Positions 1 through 6,013 of a stretch of DNA of 6,013 nucleotides are shown one piece after another. Positions within the stretch are counted from its first letter, which is position 1. The number at the start of each line of letters is the position of its first letter. The notes under the pieces are model-generated. The model did not search any database and was not told where the DNA came from. It worked only from the letters and a program-made list of their open reading frames with translations. The DNA comes from Syntrophomonadaceae bacterium (GTDB taxonomy: Bacteria; Bacillota; Syntrophomonadia; Syntrophomonadales; Syntrophomonadaceae), in assembly GCA_012798055.1 (NCBI GenBank), contig JAAZOA010000276.1, positions 1 to 6,013 on the forward strand, read 5' to 3'. Made by a program: the position numbers and the translations under genes.

Positions 1-644
1 AAGGCAGGGTAAAAAGAAATGCCTTCAACAATATGCATATCAATCATCTGCTGGCTGGTGAATTTACCGCTGAACAATACCCCCTGGTGGTTGAGCCCTA
101 TCAGCGGAACCGGGGCAGTCAAATCAGCGCCCTCCACGAAAAATCCCCCGCTGATCACCACACCGAACGGGTCCCGGCCATTGCCGGTGCCATAAGGATC
201 ATCGAATCCGCCGCCATTTACGGCAGCTACGGCACCATATTGGCGGGCGATCTCGCTGGTGGTCTGTCCCTTCTGCCCAATGGTCTCGGCAATCCCAATT
301 TTGATCCGGGTGGGATCGCTGATTTCCATCAAATATCCTTGAAAGCGGGTGCTGCTGACGGTGGTCAGTTTGATATCATCGCTGTGGCTGTTGCTGAATT
401 GGTTTAATCCCTCCTGACCGTCGACGGAGTTGGTGTCCTGTGTATCAGCCAGCAACTGGGTGATTTCATCGTCACTGATCAAGTACTCCAGCCAGTACCA
501 GTGCATGGAGGTCCCAATAGCCCCGACAACTGTGCTGCGGAGATTGGGGAAGGGACCGTAGAGTACTATCCAAGGAGAGGTGAGTAAACCGATTATGAGA
601 TTCACGAGCAGGAACTGTCCTACCACTTTTATCAGATGCTTCAA
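1..644 (-). CDS. Phosphodiester glycosidase family protein (NAGPA/DUF2233), 3' end cut by window edge
   Basis: Translating the minus strand gives an uninterrupted frame that runs off the left edge; about 214 residues are visible from the chosen start. A hydrophobic segment near residues 9-28 looks like a signal anchor. It is followed by the family-like stretch YGPFPNLRSTVVG and a helix ending YLISDDEI. The catalytic-domain hallmark VNGGGFDDPYGTGNG lies at about residues 142-156, with DPFGVVISGG just after. Proteins of this family cleave or remodel phosphodiester-linked sugars outside the membrane and are often labelled exopolysaccharide biosynthesis proteins; the actual substrate here is unknown. 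Family members usually run a little over 300 residues, so roughly the last third is missing. The start is uncertain: TTG at 644 has a purine-rich AGGGAAGAG about 5 bases upstream and puts the anchor at the N-terminus, as is usual. ATG at 710 or 692 would extend it but has no visible ribosome binding site. It lies downstream of the polysaccharide deacetylase on the same strand and is probably cotranscribed. Family assignment is strong, exact start weak. Confidence 0.85.
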   Translation of the reverse strand, partial: MKHLIKVVGQFLLVNLIIGLLTSPWIVLYGPFPNLRSTVVGAIGTSMHWYWLEYLISDDEITQLLADTQDTNSVDGQEGLNQFSNSHSDDIKLTTVSSTRFQGYLMEISDPTRIKIGIAETIGQKGQTTSEIARQYGAVAAVNGGGFDDPYGTGNGRDPFGVVISGGFFVEGADLTAPVPLIGLNHQGVLFSGKFTSQQMIDMHIVEGISFYPA

Positions 645-777
645 AATCGCTCTTCCCTGCCAATTATCACTGCTGAAATATAGTCCAAACATAGTCAATT
701 TTACAACCATTAAACATAAACGGTCAGAAGAAACAGTTCAGCCCGCAAACCTGGCCAGCCTGCCAAAAGATCCAGCA

Positions 778-1629
778 TCATTTTACCAGTTTTTCGAATC
801 GAGCCAGAGAGTCCCCCTGGTATACACCCCAACGGGGCAGCAACAGAAGCCTGTCCTGGGAGGACGCTTCCCTCTGCACCATGGTCACAGCATTCTCGTA
901 TCCCGCTTCCACCAACATCCTCTGGATCTGACCATCATACCTGCCGGTGGGGTAGCAGAATGATGATATGGCCTGCCCAAGCTGAGCTTCGATGTTGGTC
1001 TTGTCCTGTTCGATTTCCTTTTGGGCAGATGGGGCAGACATATCAGGCAAAAGTGGATGGGTAAGGGTGTGACCGCCGATCTCGATACCCTGCAGAGACA
1101 GGAACTTGACCTGGTCCCAATTCATATAGCCCGGATTGCCCACCAGTCCGGAAATGACAAAAACAGTTGCGGTCTGATTGAATTCCTGCAAGATGGGCCA
1201 GGCATGCTGGTAAAAAGTATCATAGCCATCATCAAACGTAAGCACCACCATTTTGCTGGTGTCGTAATGGCCTTGCAGCAAGGCTGCAGCCTGCGATAGG
1301 GTAATGGTCTGAATGCCTTGCTCGTGAAGGTACTGCATTTGAGCGCGAAAAGCCGATGTTTCCACCCACATGCAGTCAGGCCCTGAACCGATCTGATGAT
1401 ACATAAGTATCGGAATCCTGCCAACTTGGCCATCTGGCAGGGGAATCCTGGCAGGTTCAGGTTTGATCACCTCTAAGGCGGGTTTTTCATCATATTGTTC
1501 GGAAGGATTTGATGAGGCTTGGACCCCCCGGGCTAAATCCGCCTCAGAGTGCTGGCTGATCCGAATGAACTGTGGGCCTAATAAGGCAACCATCAATGCT
1601 ATCAATATGAAAAATTTATGCCACGCCAA
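778..1629 (-). CDS. Polysaccharide deacetylase family protein (NodB homology domain), membrane anchored
   Basis: This encodes a predicted metal-dependent carbohydrate esterase that removes acetyl (or similar) groups from an envelope polysaccharide such as peptidoglycan or an exopolysaccharide. With the TTG start it has 283 residues. An N-terminal hydrophobic segment (about residues 5-20) anchors or exports it, then a polar linker of about 50 residues leads to the NodB domain, which opens with RIPILMYHQIG. Motif 1 is TFDDGY (131-136), with the two Asp expected as catalytic base and metal ligand. Motif 2 is HTLTHP (187-192), with His187 and His191 as metal ligands. Motif 3 is CYPTGRYD (225-232), and a late LPRWGV resembles the charge-relay Arg motif. 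I see no classical LxH motif 5, as in several exported subfamilies. The start at TTG 1629 was chosen because GGAGGT lies 7 bases upstream. A GTG at 1644 would add five residues but overlaps that ribosome binding site. The phosphodiester glycosidase gene follows on the same strand, suggesting a shared glycan-processing role. The natural substrate cannot be told from sequence. Confidence 0.92.
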   Translation of the reverse strand: MAWHKFFILIALMVALLGPQFIRISQHSEADLARGVQASSNPSEQYDEKPALEVIKPEPARIPLPDGQVGRIPILMYHQIGSGPDCMWVETSAFRAQMQYLHEQGIQTITLSQAAALLQGHYDTSKMVVLTFDDGYDTFYQHAWPILQEFNQTATVFVISGLVGNPGYMNWDQVKFLSLQGIEIGGHTLTHPLLPDMSAPSAQKEIEQDKTNIEAQLGQAISSFCYPTGRYDGQIQRMLVEAGYENAVTMVQREASSQDRLLLLPRWGVYQGDSLARFEKLVK

Positions 1630-1636
1630 GTTTGAT

Positions 1637-1642
1637 ACCTCC
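1637..1642 (-). promoter_or_regulatory. Ribosome binding site deciding the deacetylase start
   Basis: On the minus strand GGAGGT is followed by a 7-base spacer and a TTG codon at 1629. The longer frame opens with GTG at 1644, whose codons would contain this very motif, so translation more likely begins at the TTG. Confidence 0.65.
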
Positions 1643-1653
1643 ACCCGACTGTT

Positions 1654-1734
1654 TTATGATGACCAGAGCTGCGCTTCCGAGACAACCTCCTGGTTGATCA
1701 GCGAACAGGAAGGAATATCAGGCCATATCAGCAT
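1654..1734 (-). CDS. Doubtful 26-codon leader ORF upstream of the deacetylase
   Basis: On the minus strand an ATG at 1734 opens a 26-residue frame (MLIWPDIPSCSL at its start) ending in TAA about 25 bases before the deacetylase start. It lies between the AT-rich putative promoter block and that gene, where a leader peptide would sit. I see no clear ribosome binding site (only a weak GTGGTG upstream) and recognise no family. A frame this short is expected by chance, so this entry records the possibility rather than asserting a gene. Confidence 0.12.
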   Translation of the reverse strand: MLIWPDIPSCSLINQEVVSEAQLWSS

Positions 1735-1765
1735 GTTGCGCACCACGTACAGGTGCAATAAATGG

Positions 1766-1815
1766 CTGAAATAATTATACTATATATATACAGTCAAAAA
1801 ATGTATGTATAGAGC
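1766..1815. promoter_or_regulatory. AT-rich, TA-repeat block in the divergent intergenic region, probable promoter/operator zone
   Basis: The roughly 265-base gap between the divergent deacetylase and DUF445 genes contains a sharply AT-rich block with an alternating TA tract at 1781-1790. On the minus strand a TTGACT (1797-1792) and a TATAAT (1779-1774) are visible, but they are only 12 bases apart, too close for a standard sigma-70 pair, so at most one belongs to a given promoter. On the plus strand TATACT occurs at 1776-1781 and again at 1823-1828 without a convincing -35 box. An imperfect palindrome, CTATATATATACAG (1780-1793), could be an operator or simply low-complexity DNA. Location and composition support promoter activity; exact boxes are not resolved. 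Confidence 0.35.
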
Positions 1816-1880
1816 CCAGGACTATACTCCTATTACCTGCTGTGCTCACTGGCTCTACCAAATTCCGCTTTGCGCAGGGG

Positions 1881-1887
1881 AAGAGGA
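1881..1887 (+). promoter_or_regulatory. Ribosome binding site deciding the DUF445 start
   Basis: AAGAGGA lies 8 bases before the ATG at 1896. The same frame is open back to a GTG at 1842, but that codon has no ribosome binding site and would add 18 polar residues in front of the first membrane helix, so 1896 is preferred. Confidence 0.65.
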
Positions 1888-1895
1888 ATAAATGT

Positions 1896-3149
1896 ATGAG
1901 AAGGATGCATGCGATCGCCACCTCGATGGTTCTGCTGGCCCTGGCCGGTTCCGTATCATCGTGGCCTTACCGGTTCGGATTCACAGGAGGACTGATTTTC
2001 GCCGCCTGTGAAGCTTCATTGGTGGGTGCACTTGCGGACTGGTTCGCTGTGGTGGCCTTATTCCGACACCCCCTGGGCCTCAAGTTCATACCTCACACTG
2101 CCATTATTCCCAGTAATCGGGGACGTATCATCGAGGGCATTGTCAAAATCGTTGAGAAAGACTGGCTGAGTCTCGACTTCATGCAAGGCAAACTGCAGGA
2201 TTATCCTATCATCGATGGTGTAGGCGCTCTCCTTGAGACCCGGGAAGGCCAGCGAGGCCTGGAGCGGGTCATCCAATCCATCGTCACCAACGCTCTCAAT
2301 CACCTGGATTCGGAATCCATAGCCAATTTCGTGCATCTGATGCTGGCAGACAATATAGGTCGAATCAAGGTAGATCCGCATTTAGTCACCCAGTTGGAGT
2401 CATCACTCAAGAATCTCTATGGCGAGGACCTGATCAGACTTTGCCTGGACTGGGGTATAGCTGCTACGAAAGGGGAGGAATTCGAGCGCCTGGTCAAGCG
2501 GACCATCACCCGGGCAGCTGCAGATTATTCAAACCGGGGCGGTTTCATGCGCCGGCTTAGCAAAGGACTTGGTGAAACCCTGGACATAGTCAATTATGGG
2601 GAAGCGGCCGATACCATAGCCCACCGCATAAATCAAATGCTGACCGAGATGAAGGATCCAGGCAACCAATATCATATCAAACTCAGAAACGAACTGGACA
2701 ACCTGCGGTTGGCAGATCCCGAAGTATCAGCCGAGATGTTGGGGGAACTGCTGAAGAAAGTAGTCAAGACCGACTCCGGGTACAGGGCGTTGGTGGACGT
2801 AATCGAGGCTGTGAAAGAGCAGCTCCTGTCAAGCGATACCGAGGATATGCCGATGGTCAAGTATTTCGCGCAGATGATCGCCGAACAATTGCAGAACCTG
2901 CGCCGGGACGAAGTCCGAAAGAACCAGGCCGAGGCATGGATCAAAGCTGAATTAGCCAGCCTCCTGGAACGCTATCATGGAGTCATTGGATCGATGGTCA
3001 GGGAAAAGCTGCAGGGCTTGAATGATGAGGGATTGGTCCAATCCCTGGAAGATAAAGTTGGCGATGATCTGCAATGGATCCGTATCAATGGCACCATAGT
3101 GGGGGCCCTGGTAGGAATTGCCCAGTATCTGCTCCTGCACCTGCTGTAA
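1896..3149 (+). CDS. DUF445 domain-containing membrane protein (YjiN-type)
   Basis: This is a 417-residue protein of the DUF445 family (PF04286; E. coli YjiN is a member), at the usual family length. The N-terminus carries a membrane helix (about residues 5-22) and a second hydrophobic stretch (28-60). The family hallmark LADWFAVVALFRHPLG, then IPHTAIIPSNRGRI, spans about residues 46-77. A long, charged, mostly helical middle section (about 78-395), probably coiled coil in part, leads to a C-terminal membrane helix with the conserved IRINGTIVGALVG (405-417 region). The layout is therefore two membrane ends bracketing a large soluble helical domain. No biochemical function is established for the family. 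A small membrane protein gene follows 57 bases downstream on the same strand and is likely cotranscribed. The gene is divergent from the glycan-processing pair. Family assignment is very secure; role unknown. Confidence 0.93.
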   Translation: MRRMHAIATSMVLLALAGSVSSWPYRFGFTGGLIFAACEASLVGALADWFAVVALFRHPLGLKFIPHTAIIPSNRGRIIEGIVKIVEKDWLSLDFMQGKLQDYPIIDGVGALLETREGQRGLERVIQSIVTNALNHLDSESIANFVHLMLADNIGRIKVDPHLVTQLESSLKNLYGEDLIRLCLDWGIAATKGEEFERLVKRTITRAAADYSNRGGFMRRLSKGLGETLDIVNYGEAADTIAHRINQMLTEMKDPGNQYHIKLRNELDNLRLADPEVSAEMLGELLKKVVKTDSGYRALVDVIEAVKEQLLSSDTEDMPMVKYFAQMIAEQLQNLRRDEVRKNQAEAWIKAELASLLERYHGVIGSMVREKLQGLNDEGLVQSLEDKVGDDLQWIRINGTIVGALVGIAQYLLLHLL

Positions 3150-3206
3150 GTGCGGCAGGCCCCTAGCCCCTGTTGCAGGGACTTCATTATGTGAGGAGGA
3201 ACAACC

Positions 3207-3560
3207 ATGCCAAAGATCCCTTTTTACTTGGCTCGTATCCTGTCCGTTTCAATTGTTGTATTCTTTGCTTTTTTCCTTGCCCCAGCCACACTTCCAGCAT
3301 TTGGTGACAAATTCTCCCTGATCCTGGCCCTAATAGTCCTGGCTATCACAATATCGGCCTGGTATATCCCAATGTTGGGCGGATTGCTGTTCGTCCTATT
3401 CGGAGTAAGATATTTCATTATGATTGCACGGCCAGGAGAGCTGACTCCTGCTCTCTTGCTTCTGACTGTATTCCTGCTTACCGGAGGGCTATTTATGTGG
3501 GAAGGGTATCGTACCAAGAGGGGCAACAAACCCATCGATAGGAGGTTGTGGTTCCCGTAG
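3207..3560 (+). CDS. Small four-helix membrane protein, uncharacterised (DUF7670-like)
   Basis: This encodes a 117-residue, very hydrophobic protein with four predicted membrane helices: about residues 8-30, 36-54, 56-73 and 80-98. A short charged tail containing WEGYRTKRGNK probably stays in the cytoplasm by the positive-inside rule. The pattern, with an N-terminal ARILS, a mid-protein glycine-rich LGGLLFVLFG and a final helix, recalls the small membrane proteins now grouped as DUF7670; that resemblance is from memory and not certain. A strong GAGGAGGA at 3193-3200 sits 6 bases before the ATG, so both start and expression look real. It follows the DUF445 gene by 57 bases with no convincing terminator between them, consistent with one operon. 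No catalytic motif is visible and no function can be given. Confidence 0.8.
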   Translation: MPKIPFYLARILSVSIVVFFAFFLAPATLPAFGDKFSLILALIVLAITISAWYIPMLGGLLFVLFGVRYFIMIARPGELTPALLLLTVFLLTGGLFMWEGYRTKRGNKPIDRRLWFP

Positions 3561-3632
3561 TATCCTGAATCCTTGTTGGGCATGGCCGGCTGATGAAAGA
3601 TCAGGAGTTGACATAGCTCTGAATGCGCAGAC

Positions 3633-3639
3633 GGAGAGG
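3633..3639 (+). promoter_or_regulatory. Probable ribosome binding site of the GSDH-like lipoprotein gene
   Basis: GGAGAGG ends 10 bases before the ATG at 3650. An upstream in-frame ATG at 3623 would translate this purine-rich stretch as Arg/Gly codons (RRRRGG) and has only an AGGAG 15 bases away, which is too far. This favours 3650, although a lipoprotein signal normally has a positive N-terminus and the 3650 start gives MET followed by Phe. Confidence 0.45.
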
Positions 3640-3649
3640 CGGAAATGCT

Positions 3650-4881
3650 ATGGAGACATTCGGAATAAGTTTATTATCGATACTGCTGGCTGTGGTCCTG
3701 GGGTGCGGTGGCCGTGAAAAAGGTAATTCGCCCTCTATCCCAATGCCATCAGAAACAGCAGGTCAACCGCAATCTCCTCCAGGCTCCTTTAGTCAGCTTC
3801 TCCTTAAACTGGTGGAAGCCTATCCAAATTTGTCTTTCAGACAACCAGTGGAATTTTTGCCAGCAGCTGATGGGAGCGACCGGGTATTGGTAGTTGAAAA
3901 GGGCGGGAGGGTATTGATTTTTAACAATCATTCCCAGGTTCAGTCCGCAGATATATTTCTGGATATCACCGGCCGGGTGGACAGTCGGTCCTCCGAAAAA
4001 GGTCTGCTGGGTCTGGCCTTTCACCCTCGCTTCGCCGAAAATGGCCATTTTTATGTTAACTACACCAACCGTACCGAGACAGTAGTGGCCCGCTATCGGG
4101 TCGATCTTCGTGAACCAGCACGGGGTCTGGCTGATAGTGAGCACATCATGCTGACCATACCCCAGCCTTATGCCAATCACAATGGCGGGCACCTGGCCTT
4201 CGGACCCGATGGTTATCTATATATCGCTATGGGAGATGGTGGATCAACAGGTGATCCTCAAGGCAATGGCCAGAATCGCGCCACCCTTTTAGGTAAATTA
4301 CTTCGTATCGACGTTGATAAACCAGACGGGAATCTCGCCTACGGCATCCCAGCCGACAACCCCTTCAACGGTAGACAGGGTGGGTCCAGGCCGGAAATAT
4401 TCGCATACGGTTTCAGAAATCCTTGGAAATTTAGCTTCGACCGATTCCCCGTGAGGCTATGGCTGGCCGATGTCGGCCAGGATAGCGTCGAAGAAATCGA
4501 TATAGTCGAGAAAGGGCTCAACTATGGCTGGAATATTATGGAGGGGAGCTGGTGTTACCCGGCTTCCAGACAGTGCAATGCGGAAGGCCTGCAATTGCCG
4601 GTTTGGGAATATCGCCATTCCTTGGGCAAGTCAATTGCCGGAGGATACGTATATTACGGCAGCCTAATTCCTATTTCCTATCCTGAAGGGAGCCTATATA
4701 TGGCGATTATGTGACAGGATCCATATGGGCGCTCCGACTGGAAGGATCCCAAGCTAGCAACCAGGTTTTGATCGAATCTGGCCTAAATATTTCTTCTTTT
4801 GGAATAGATCATGACAATGAGCTATATGTTTTGGGTTTTGGTAGCAAAGTTTATCGCCTACAGGATGAGAAACTGAAATAG
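3650..4881 (+). pseudogene. PQQ-dependent sugar dehydrogenase family (GSDH/Hhip propeller) lipoprotein, broken by a single frameshift
   Basis: The product is related to soluble PQQ glucose dehydrogenase and YliI-type aldose dehydrogenases, six-bladed beta-propellers that oxidise sugars outside the membrane. A short hydrophobic signal ends in the lipobox VLGC (Cys at residue 19), predicting a lipid anchor. Core motifs are clear: NHNGG (about 176-180; His177 matches the catalytic His of soluble glucose dehydrogenase), FGPDGYLYIAMGDGG with Asp196 at the expected distance of 19, GFRNPWKF (254-261) and LADVGQDSVEEID (272-284). The first frame stops at TGA 4712-4714 after GSLYMAIM. From 4702 another frame continues with GDYVTGSIWAL, the normal family continuation, then to LYVLGFGSKVYRL and TAG at 4879-4881. 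One missing base in TATATAT (4695-4701) restores GSLY-x-GDY and a full protein of about 410 residues. As read, the product lacks the last propeller strands. This may be a true mutation or a read error. Family assignment is very strong. The start could instead be ATG 3623. Confidence 0.88.
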
Positions 4882-4883
4882 AT

Positions 4884-4964
4884 ATGAGTGACGACCTTGA
4901 AGATTACTCACTGGCAATGCATGCTGAAGCATGTGCCGCTTTGCAGCAATCAAGTTTTGAATAA
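4884..4964 (+). CDS. Doubtful 26-codon ORF between the dehydrogenase and the exported protein
   Basis: An ATG three bases after the dehydrogenase stop opens a 26-residue acidic frame starting MSDDLEDYSLAMHAEA and ending in TAA. The first 15 or so residues look faintly like the N-terminus of NAD-malic enzymes, but no continuation of that family (VSKVPV, LSLAYTPGVAEPC) occurs in any frame after it, so a gene remnant is not supported. The ribosome binding site is weak (AGGATGAGA, about 13 bases away). Inside it, GGCA...CATGC-TGAA-GCATG-TGCC (4913-4937) can fold into a bulged hairpin without a T-tract. It could be a small gene, a leader or chance. Confidence 0.15.
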   Translation: MSDDLEDYSLAMHAEACAALQQSSFE

Positions 4965-5014
4965 GGATTTCAGCTGCGGCCAATTTGCACAGTTCAAATA
5001 GGAGTGAAGATGCA

Positions 5015-5995
5015 ATGTTTAAGACAAAATGGTTTTGGGTCTTGTTTGCGTGGTTGCTAGTTTTAATAGTTCCCACACTTACTGCATCTGCTCATCAGCC
5101 GATACTTGAGCGGGACCGAGCCCTAAACGAGAATGAACAATTCGAATTAGGAGTCTATCCGCTCAAAGATCCCACAACGGCGTCCTTGGCCGTATATGGC
5201 CGATTGTCATCTCCGACTGAAGTGGATAATTACTCCTTCACAGTCAGTAAATCGGGAACGATTCCTATGCAATTACTGGTACCGGTCCGTTTCTCAAACC
5301 AGGCTTTTGAGCCGGAACTATTCGTTCTCAAACCGGGCATTCCAAGCCAGGGCATTTCAAATCTGCCGGTTGAAATCCCACCGGAGTACCAGGCCCAAAA
5401 GCTATCTTCACCACGCCCCTGGCAGGTATTCTTTGAACCGTTTAGTTTTGAACGTTTATACAGAGTCGCCGAAGCAAAAATAGAAGTGAATGCTGGCGAA
5501 ACATATTACCTTATGGTATATTCTCCCAACCATTGTCAGGGGGATTATACGCTGGGTGTTGGTTCAGTGGAGAATTTCAGCGACATTACTCTTATCGATA
5601 CGATGAAGTCAGTTGCTCAAATGAAACTCGGCTTGGTGGACGCTCAAGATATACCATGGATGGATATAAATGGACTATTTCTCTTTTGGTTTGGCATTAC
5701 TGTTTCCTTAATAGCGCTTATCTGCACCACAATTCGGAATTATATGTTGTGGATTGGATTTTGCCTTGCTTTGCTAGGAGCGGTGATTCTTTATCGGGCC
5801 ACTGGCACTAATGGGGTAGCAACATTTCAACTCTTCTTAGCTATCATAGTCTTGGGCTGTAACACTGCAATAAGCCGTGCTCCTAGAAAGCCGGATTCGC
5901 TCACCTCCGGTCATTTATTCACCAAAATTATTGCTATTGTCGCTTGGATTGTGATAGCTCTTCTGCTTATATGGTACGTACTTATCTCGAGATAA
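5015..5995 (+). CDS. Uncharacterised exported protein: beta-rich ectodomain plus four C-terminal membrane helices
   Basis: This is a 326-residue protein. Residues 1-26 form a clear signal peptide (positive FKTK, hydrophobic core, TASA before HQP). Residues about 27-190 form an extracytoplasmic domain: YGRLSSPTEVDNYSFTVSKSG (57-81 region, with alternating hydrophobics) and INAGETYYLMVY-like strands (here VNAGETYYLMVYS, 158-170) resemble the beta-sandwich of bacterial pre-peptidase C-terminal (PPC)-type domains, where the phrase DxYxF is typical. Four hydrophobic segments follow at about 219-240, 243-261, 268-285 and 302-323, ending YVLISR. No catalytic motif or named family is recognised. ATG 5015 was chosen because AGGAG lies 10 bases upstream; a TTG at 4985 is in frame but has no ribosome binding site. 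It follows the dehydrogenase-like lipoprotein gene by 133 bases on the same strand, so a shared extracytoplasmic role is possible but unproven. The stop lies 18 bases from the window end, so downstream context is missing. Confidence 0.85.
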   Translation: MFKTKWFWVLFAWLLVLIVPTLTASAHQPILERDRALNENEQFELGVYPLKDPTTASLAVYGRLSSPTEVDNYSFTVSKSGTIPMQLLVPVRFSNQAFEPELFVLKPGIPSQGISNLPVEIPPEYQAQKLSSPRPWQVFFEPFSFERLYRVAEAKIEVNAGETYYLMVYSPNHCQGDYTLGVGSVENFSDITLIDTMKSVAQMKLGLVDAQDIPWMDINGLFLFWFGITVSLIALICTTIRNYMLWIGFCLALLGAVILYRATGTNGVATFQLFLAIIVLGCNTAISRAPRKPDSLTSGHLFTKIIAIVAWIVIALLLIWYVLISR

Positions 5996-6013
5996 AACAA
6001 ACATGTTCATGGT

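Noticed and set aside
33..407. Plus-strand open frame of 124 codons
   Set aside because: It lies opposite the phosphodiester glycosidase, whose minus-strand translation carries clear family motifs (VNGGGFDDPYG). The plus frame has no recognisable domain or ribosome binding site.
472..663. Minus-strand open frame of 63 codons
   Set aside because: It overlaps the phosphodiester glycosidase in another frame on the same strand; the family-like residues (YGPFPNLRSTVVG) are in the other frame.
1778..1793. SOS (LexA) box
   Set aside because: The CAG half is present with a TA tract of 10, but the left half reads TAC instead of CTG, and Bacillota LexA uses a different GAAC-N4-GTTC type site.
1842..1895. 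N-terminal extension of the DUF445 protein from GTG 1842
   Set aside because: There is no ribosome binding site at 1842, whereas AAGAGGA is correctly spaced before ATG 1896, and the extension is not like the family N-terminus.
3168..3180. Terminator after the DUF445 gene (CCCTG-TTG-CAGGG)
   Set aside because: The stem is only five base pairs and no T-tract follows; a strong ribosome binding site for the next gene comes soon after.
3590..3604. Hairpin CTGAT-GAAAG-ATCAG ahead of the dehydrogenase gene
   Set aside because: Five-base-pair AT-containing stem with no T-tract; too weak to call a terminator.
3608..3613. Promoter -35 box TTGACA ahead of the dehydrogenase gene
   Set aside because: The hexamer is perfect, but at 16-18 bases downstream there is only ACGGAG-like sequence and no -10 box.
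4858..5076. Minus-strand open frame of 72 codons
   Set aside because: It overlaps the dehydrogenase tail and the signal peptide of the exported protein, and shows no recognisable domain.

Overview
The window is an ordinary-looking piece of bacterial chromosome with cell-envelope genes. It holds two genes on the minus strand on the left and four on the plus strand on the right, and the two groups diverge from a shared AT-rich intergenic region. Organism: GC content is moderate (roughly half). Most starts have a strong GGAGG-type ribosome binding site, one start is probably TTG, and the families present (phosphodiester glycosidase, NodB deacetylase, DUF445, GSDH-type lipoprotein) are all common in Bacillota. 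A Clostridia-like Bacillota (Peptococcaceae or Syntrophomonadaceae type) is my best guess. This is inference; no marker gene is present to fix it.

Left arm (1-1630, minus strand): a NodB-type polysaccharide deacetylase with an N-terminal membrane anchor is followed downstream by a phosphodiester glycosidase (NAGPA/DUF2233) family protein that is cut by the left edge of the window. Both are predicted to act outside the membrane on glycans.

Centre (about 1630-1895): a divergent intergenic region with a TA-rich block at 1766-1815 that probably carries the promoters, and a doubtful 26-codon leader ORF.

Right arm (1896-5995, plus strand): a DUF445 (YjiN-type) membrane protein, a 117-residue four-helix membrane protein, a PQQ-dependent sugar dehydrogenase-like (GSDH/Hhip propeller) lipoprotein broken by one frameshift near 4696-4702, a spacer with a doubtful 26-codon ORF, and an exported protein with a beta-rich ectodomain plus four C-terminal membrane helices.

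Every confident gene product is predicted to be membrane-bound or exported, so the common theme is envelope biology, but nothing shows that they work as one pathway. I found no RNA genes, CRISPR arrays, insertion sequences or convincing intrinsic terminators, and no clear evidence of an undescribed system. The best leads are the frameshifted dehydrogenase and the uncharacterised exported/membrane protein next to it.
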